This document shows, in pieces, positions 58,676 through 62,377 of a stretch of DNA of 62,377 nucleotides. Where the stretch lies: contig JBFLYO010000022.1 in the NCBI GenBank assembly GCA_040756745.1, positions 1 through 62,377 of the forward strand, read 5' to 3'. Positions within the stretch are counted from its first letter, which is position 1; each line of letters opens with the position of its first letter. This DNA comes from JBFLYO01 sp040756745 (GTDB lineage: Bacteria > Bacteroidota > Ignavibacteria > UBA10030 > UBA6906). The notes beneath the pieces are model-generated. The model saw nothing but the letters and a program-made list of their open reading frames with translations. It was not told the origin of the DNA and ran no database searches. The position numbers and the translations under genes were made by a program.

Positions 58676-61075
58676 TCAGCTGTCGGTCATGTGCGTATGT
58701 GGGGGGCGGGTTCGCCTTCGGCGGAGCAGGGAAAAAGCCGCCCCCGCCAGGCACAACAGTGCCGTTCCTCCGGAGACCACCGTACCCAGAGCAAATGAGC
58801 GCGGTTCATACCGGAACTCCACCGAATGATTACCCTGCTCCACAACCACCCCTCTCAGGCTCCAGTCGGTCCTGAAGACGGCGGCGGGGGCACCATCAAT
58901 GTACGCGTTCCATCCCGGAAAATACATCTCACTCAGAACCAGGATACCCCGTCCCGCCGACGACACGTTGACACTGATTGCGTTATTGCGGTAGGCGGTG
59001 ATCTCGGCCCGCCACAGGGAGGTTGCTGCAGCGGAATCGAGCATGCCCTCGAGCGGCTCCTCCAGGGTTGCTACATGTCGGGGATCGAACTCCGGCGCCA
59101 ACATGAATGTGCTCTCGGCCTCTGCGGAGGAACAGAGGCGGGCGCTGAACACCATGAACGCACGCGGGAGGTAGAGGGAATCGCGGTCAAGCCGGAATCG
59201 CAGGCGCCCGCGCCCTGCCTGGATCAGCGTATCGGTCCGGAGCCGGTATTTGACATTCAGCAGCCGATACATTGCGTCGGCCGAGGGAGCGGGAGGGAAC
59301 CGTCGCTTCAGGGCGAGTTGCGTGTATCCCTCCGTGAGGAAGAGCTGGTCGATCATCCCCTGGTTCCTGTCGAAGAGCAATCCCTGGGGATTCCGGGCAT
59401 TGACGCGGAAAAATTCGCTCCGTCCTTCGCGCAGGAGGTGGTCAATCAACGTCCGCTGCTGATCAAAGTAGCTCGTGGGATTGGTCTTCCCGTTGTTCTG
59501 GTCGAAGCCAAACACGTAGAGGTCTGCGCACTGAATGACGAAGAGTGCACCGACCAGCGCTGCAGACTTGCCGGGTGACCGGGAGATCAGGAACAGCACA
59601 AATCCCGCGGCTCCCGCAAAAAGAAGGCCAGCAAGTGATTGCTGTGACGCAATGTTGCGCACGCTCGCCAGTGCCTGTTCGACCGGGATGCCGCGCCATG
59701 AGCCGGAGCGCAGGACCGACGCGATAAACGTGTCCAACGCTCCCGTGGAGATTCCTGTGGCCAAAAGGAGCGGTACCGCGACGATGGAGGCCAGGATCAG
59801 CCGGATACGGCGACGCTCAGCGGGCATGGAGAGAAGCCCACGGATCCCGTAGCCGGCCAGCAATGCGCCGCAGAAGGCGGTGAAAAATCCCCACCGGCCG
59901 GGTGCCCGGAATTTGTCGAACCCCGGCACAATAGTATAGAAGAACGAGTGGAAAACGAAATTGTCACCGAGGGCAGTCAGGAGGGCAAGCAGAAGAAACC
60001 CTGCAAGGAACAACACCTGGCGGTCGGAACGATAAACGCGCACCGCGATCAGTGCGAGCGCAAGCGCCGGGATGCCGATGTAAAGGCATGTTTCCCAGTA
60101 ATTCCAGTAGCTTTGGGGCCCCCAGTACATCATCGGGTTCTCCCCGCCGAGATGGTTGGAGGTGCCGAAGAATTTCGGCACGACCAGCGTGATGAGCTGG
60201 GCCCACGAGAGCTCGCCTTCCGTCGATCGGGCGTACGACATCTCCTCGCGGAGGGAATTGGCGGAGAGCTCCGCCGTCGGCAGAATCTGCGCTGCTGAGA
60301 GCCCCAGGGCCACAAGTGCCATCAGTGCAGCCAGTCCGGCGCGGGGCACCAGTCCACGCAAAGCGCCGCGTCGGTCCGTCCCGGACGCGGTGACGGCAGC
60401 ATAGAGAGCATAGCAGAAGAGGAAGAAGAAATAGTACAGGGCAATCTGCGTGTGCCCGCCGCAGATGATCAGGAACATGCACACGCCGGCGAGAACGGCG
60501 GCGCCGGGGGAAAGGTTGTGCATTGCCTTCCTGAATTGCATGACCGCAACTGGAAACCATGCGGCCTGGCATATCATCACCAGATGAATGGCGTGAACGG
60601 TCAGGAATCCCGACAGCATGTAGGTCAGGGCAGCAAATGCCGACGGGATCTTTTCAAGCCCAAACGACTTTGCGCAGTAGTACATCGCTACCCCGGCCCC
60701 GTACGTGTGGAGGACTTGATAGAGCTCGACATACCAGAAATTGAGCTTTCCGGCGGAGACCAGCGGGACGAGCAGAAGGTGGGGCAGATAGATCACCGTA
60801 CCGGTGATGTCGGCCAGGAACGGCATCCCCATGAACACATAAGGAATCCAGAGAGGGATCTCGCCGCGGGCCAGAGAGACCGTGGCGAAATTGCGATACG
60901 GGTAGAACTGGTAGAGGAAGTCTTCCCAGAAAAACGCCTGCTGGAACAAAATCTCCCGGAAGAATGCAAGGACGATGAGCCCAAGGCCTGCAAGGATATG
61001 CCAGTCGCGGATCCCCGGTGCGATGGAATCGAGTGGCGGCGTGCCCGCTGATGTCCTGGAGGGCTGGCGAGTCAT
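58676..61075 (-). CDS. YfhO family membrane protein (GT-C-like), copy 2
   Basis: This 799-residue paralogue of the protein at 40.2-42.7 kb has about 12 membrane helices. The same C-terminal YfhO block is present (LVLSEMYFPGWNAYIDGAPAAVFRTDWSLRGVVVEQGNHSVEFRYEP). Its gene directly precedes the polyprenyl-phosphate glycosyltransferase gene, suggesting that enzyme makes its lipid-linked sugar donor. The target glycan is unknown. Confidence 0.88.
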   Translation of the reverse strand: MTRQPSRTSAGTPPLDSIAPGIRDWHILAGLGLIVLAFFREILFQQAFFWEDFLYQFYPYRNFATVSLARGEIPLWIPYVFMGMPFLADITGTVIYLPHLLLVPLVSAGKLNFWYVELYQVLHTYGAGVAMYYCAKSFGLEKIPSAFAALTYMLSGFLTVHAIHLVMICQAAWFPVAVMQFRKAMHNLSPGAAVLAGVCMFLIICGGHTQIALYYFFFLFCYALYAAVTASGTDRRGALRGLVPRAGLAALMALVALGLSAAQILPTAELSANSLREEMSYARSTEGELSWAQLITLVVPKFFGTSNHLGGENPMMYWGPQSYWNYWETCLYIGIPALALALIAVRVYRSDRQVLFLAGFLLLALLTALGDNFVFHSFFYTIVPGFDKFRAPGRWGFFTAFCGALLAGYGIRGLLSMPAERRRIRLILASIVAVPLLLATGISTGALDTFIASVLRSGSWRGIPVEQALASVRNIASQQSLAGLLFAGAAGFVLFLISRSPGKSAALVGALFVIQCADLYVFGFDQNNGKTNPTSYFDQQRTLIDHLLREGRSEFFRVNARNPQGLLFDRNQGMIDQLFLTEGYTQLALKRRFPPAPSADAMYRLLNVKYRLRTDTLIQAGRGRLRFRLDRDSLYLPRAFMVFSARLCSSAEAESTFMLAPEFDPRHVATLEEPLEGMLDSAAATSLWRAEITAYRNNAISVNVSSAGRGILVLSEMYFPGWNAYIDGAPAAVFRTDWSLRGVVVEQGNHSVEFRYEPRSFALGTVVSGGTALLCLAGAAFSLLRRRRTRPPHTHMTDS

Positions 61076-61093
61076 GGTCGGAGGGCTACTGGA

Positions 61094-62212
61094 TCACGGC
61101 TTGAGCAGCGCGGTCACCGCACTCACGACGCGCGTCACAGGGATATCCGGCATGCAGCCGTGGGGCCCGCGCCGGGGATCGGTGCAGACCGCCGCGTAGT
61201 AGCACGTGCATGGCGGATCAGGTTCCACAATGGTTCCGAGCCCATACAGTTCGAACTCGTGCCGGTTGAAAATGTTGTTGAAGAGGACGACGCGCTTCCG
61301 CAGGCCGACGGCGATGTGCAGAGCCATGGTCACGGCGGTGACGACCAGCGTGCACTGGTCGACGAGGTTAATGAACTGCGGGAGCGGGAAGGTGCCGAAG
61401 TATAGCGCCCCGCTCCGCCGGGCGATGCGTTTGTTCCGGGCGTCTTCCTGTTCTCCGCCCAGAAGCAGGGGGACCATCCCTGCCTGCTTCAGGCGACGTG
61501 CGAGCGCCGCCCAATGCCTTTCGGGCCAGAGGCGACTGGTCCACCTGCCGCCGCACCCTGTGTTGAGTCCGATGATGGCCTTTCCCTTCGGCAGCTTCCA
61601 CCGGTATCCCTCTCCGGCATGCGAGTCCAGGATGTACGGTTCGCCGGCGAAGGTGAGGCCGCTGATCTCAAACACCTCCTGCACATAACTCTTTGTGTTC
61701 GCCCTGCTGAGATCATCGAAGAGGCCGGTCATGTATTTGTGAACCGCATCCGCGTCGACGGGCACCGGGATACCGTCCTTCAAAGTGAATCCTCTGCGCT
61801 CCTTTGCGTTGAGCGTTGCCGCGAGGGCGCACGCCTCACGGTCCTTGTCGAGGTTCACAAGAAGGTCGAAGCGCACCGCCCCCAGCGTGGCGAGACTTTG
61901 GGGGGTGAAGGGGAGGGGAACGTCGACCTGTGACGGCAGGATTTCCGGCGTCAGCGTCAGCCACCAGATGTGAGCAGCAGGATGGGTGCGTTTGAATGCA
62001 TGGAGGATGGGCGTGGTGCGGATGACGTCGCCCACGGCGCCAAGCTTGATGATGAGTATCCGCTCGGTGATCCGGTCGTACTGCGGACACACGGTGCCGT
62101 CCGGCTCCGTGCAATGGACGCCCGTCTCCTTGTGAGGTCTGCAGGGGATCCACCCCTTGAACCAGCGGCAGTCCGTCCGGAGTGATTCCGGACCCATGGG
62201 GGAGGAGGGCAT
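61094..62212 (-). CDS. Family 9 glycosyltransferase with N-terminal Cys-rich segment
   Basis: The 372-residue protein begins with a Cys-rich stretch (DCRWFKGWIPCRPHKETG, HC, VCPQYDR) seen at the start of many family 9 proteins, possibly metal-binding. The heptosyltransferase-type GT-B fold follows: ILIIKLGAVGDVIRTTPIL, IIGLNTGCGGRWTSRLWPERHWAALA, LLGGEQEDARNKRI and VVTAVTMALHIAVGLRKRVVLFNN. It lies 18 bases upstream of the YfhO gene. Confidence 0.9.
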   Translation of the reverse strand: MPSSPMGPESLRTDCRWFKGWIPCRPHKETGVHCTEPDGTVCPQYDRITERILIIKLGAVGDVIRTTPILHAFKRTHPAAHIWWLTLTPEILPSQVDVPLPFTPQSLATLGAVRFDLLVNLDKDREACALAATLNAKERRGFTLKDGIPVPVDADAVHKYMTGLFDDLSRANTKSYVQEVFEISGLTFAGEPYILDSHAGEGYRWKLPKGKAIIGLNTGCGGRWTSRLWPERHWAALARRLKQAGMVPLLLGGEQEDARNKRIARRSGALYFGTFPLPQFINLVDQCTLVVTAVTMALHIAVGLRKRVVLFNNIFNRHEFELYGLGTIVEPDPPCTCYYAAVCTDPRRGPHGCMPDIPVTRVVSAVTALLKP

Positions 62213-62225
62213 CGAGGGCAGAGGG

Positions 62226-62377
62226 TCACTTGATGAAGTCGCGGATCACGTACTCCTGCTCGTCGGTCCTCGTTTTTGTGATCATTTCACCCAACAAGCC
62301 GATGGAAATGATCTGGATGCCGACGATGATGCAGAGGATCCCTCCCAGGAAGAGGGGGCGGTTGCTGAGAGAGGTGT
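62226..62377 (-). CDS. Family 2 glycosyltransferase, C-terminal fragment
   Basis: Only the last ~50 codons are in the window; the gene enters from the right edge. The reverse strand reads RPLFLGGILCIIVGIQIISIGLLGEMI, then TKTRTDEQEYVIRDFIK and stop. This is the second C-terminal helix and tail of GtrB-like family 2 enzymes. It is the start of the same - strand run and lies 13 bases before the family 9 gene. Confidence 0.7.
   Translation of the reverse strand, partial: TSLSNRPLFLGGILCIIVGIQIISIGLLGEMITKTRTDEQEYVIRDFIK

Overview
The window is one contiguous chromosomal segment of roughly 60% GC with very tight gene packing. It probably belongs to a bacterium of the Bacteroidota/Ignavibacteriota (FCB) branch. 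Supporting clues are a Bacteroidota-style omega subunit, a CoaBC with the PAMDxDMY variant, a family S46 dipeptidyl-peptidase, YfhO-type giant membrane proteins, a TonB protein, and promoters of the form TTG-N20-TAnnTT. Two of those promoters carry the exact Bacteroidota -7 box TAnnTTTG. The placement is an inference; no 16S gene or tRNA was seen.

Region 1 (1-7.3 kb, mostly + strand) is housekeeping: the start of an NFACT/RqcH gene reading out of the window, then yicC, gmk, rpoZ, coaBC, a family-4 uracil-DNA glycosylase, dnaB, a Tat-exported DUF1460 protein and a DUF4412 protein. Region 2 (7.3-23.2 kb, mostly - strand) holds a glycosyltransferase, an unusual TonB with a large cytoplasmic part, AmrS, an operon of LytS-type kinase, LytTR regulator, Ca2+/H+ exchanger and 3-methyladenine glycosylase, two LiaF/DUF5668-like membrane proteins, an M1 aminopeptidase, endonuclease IV, AnmK (+) and an S46 peptidase.

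Region 3 (23.4-28.4 kb) is a metal-uptake operon: a small Cys/His protein, an outer-membrane barrel, and a complete zinc/manganese ABC importer, facing pta. Region 4 (28.6-34.6 kb) is a six-gene overlapping operon: miaB, a SPOR protein, a receiver-less sigma-54 activator, an LptE-like lipoprotein, a processive family-2 glycosyltransferase and a TPR protein. It ends at a perfect bidirectional terminator shared with rpsT. Region 5 (35-39.2 kb) carries etfBA, a bifunctional nuclease with a UVR tail, pdxJ and a YbbR/CdaR protein.

The most unusual locus is 39.2-40.15 kb. It has two bacterial microcompartment (BMC) shell genes with their own near-consensus promoter and their own intrinsic terminator, and no encapsulated enzyme or pentamer gene nearby. 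One shell protein carries an acidic linker and a Rho-N/SAP-like C-terminal helical domain.

Region 6 (40.15 kb to the end, all - strand) is a surface-polysaccharide cluster. It contains GDP-mannose 4,6-dehydratase, a second GMD-like SDR with an altered catalytic lysine, a NovU/TylC-type C-methyltransferase, two Wzx-type flippases, two YfhO proteins, family 2, 4 and 9 glycosyltransferases, two further methyltransferases and a glycosyltransferase-methyltransferase fusion. Many of its genes overlap by 4 to 32 bases, so it is probably one or a few long operons making and exporting a methylated deoxyhexose-containing glycan.

No CRISPR array, insertion sequence, tRNA or rRNA was found. No gene-free stretch exceeds about 300 bases.
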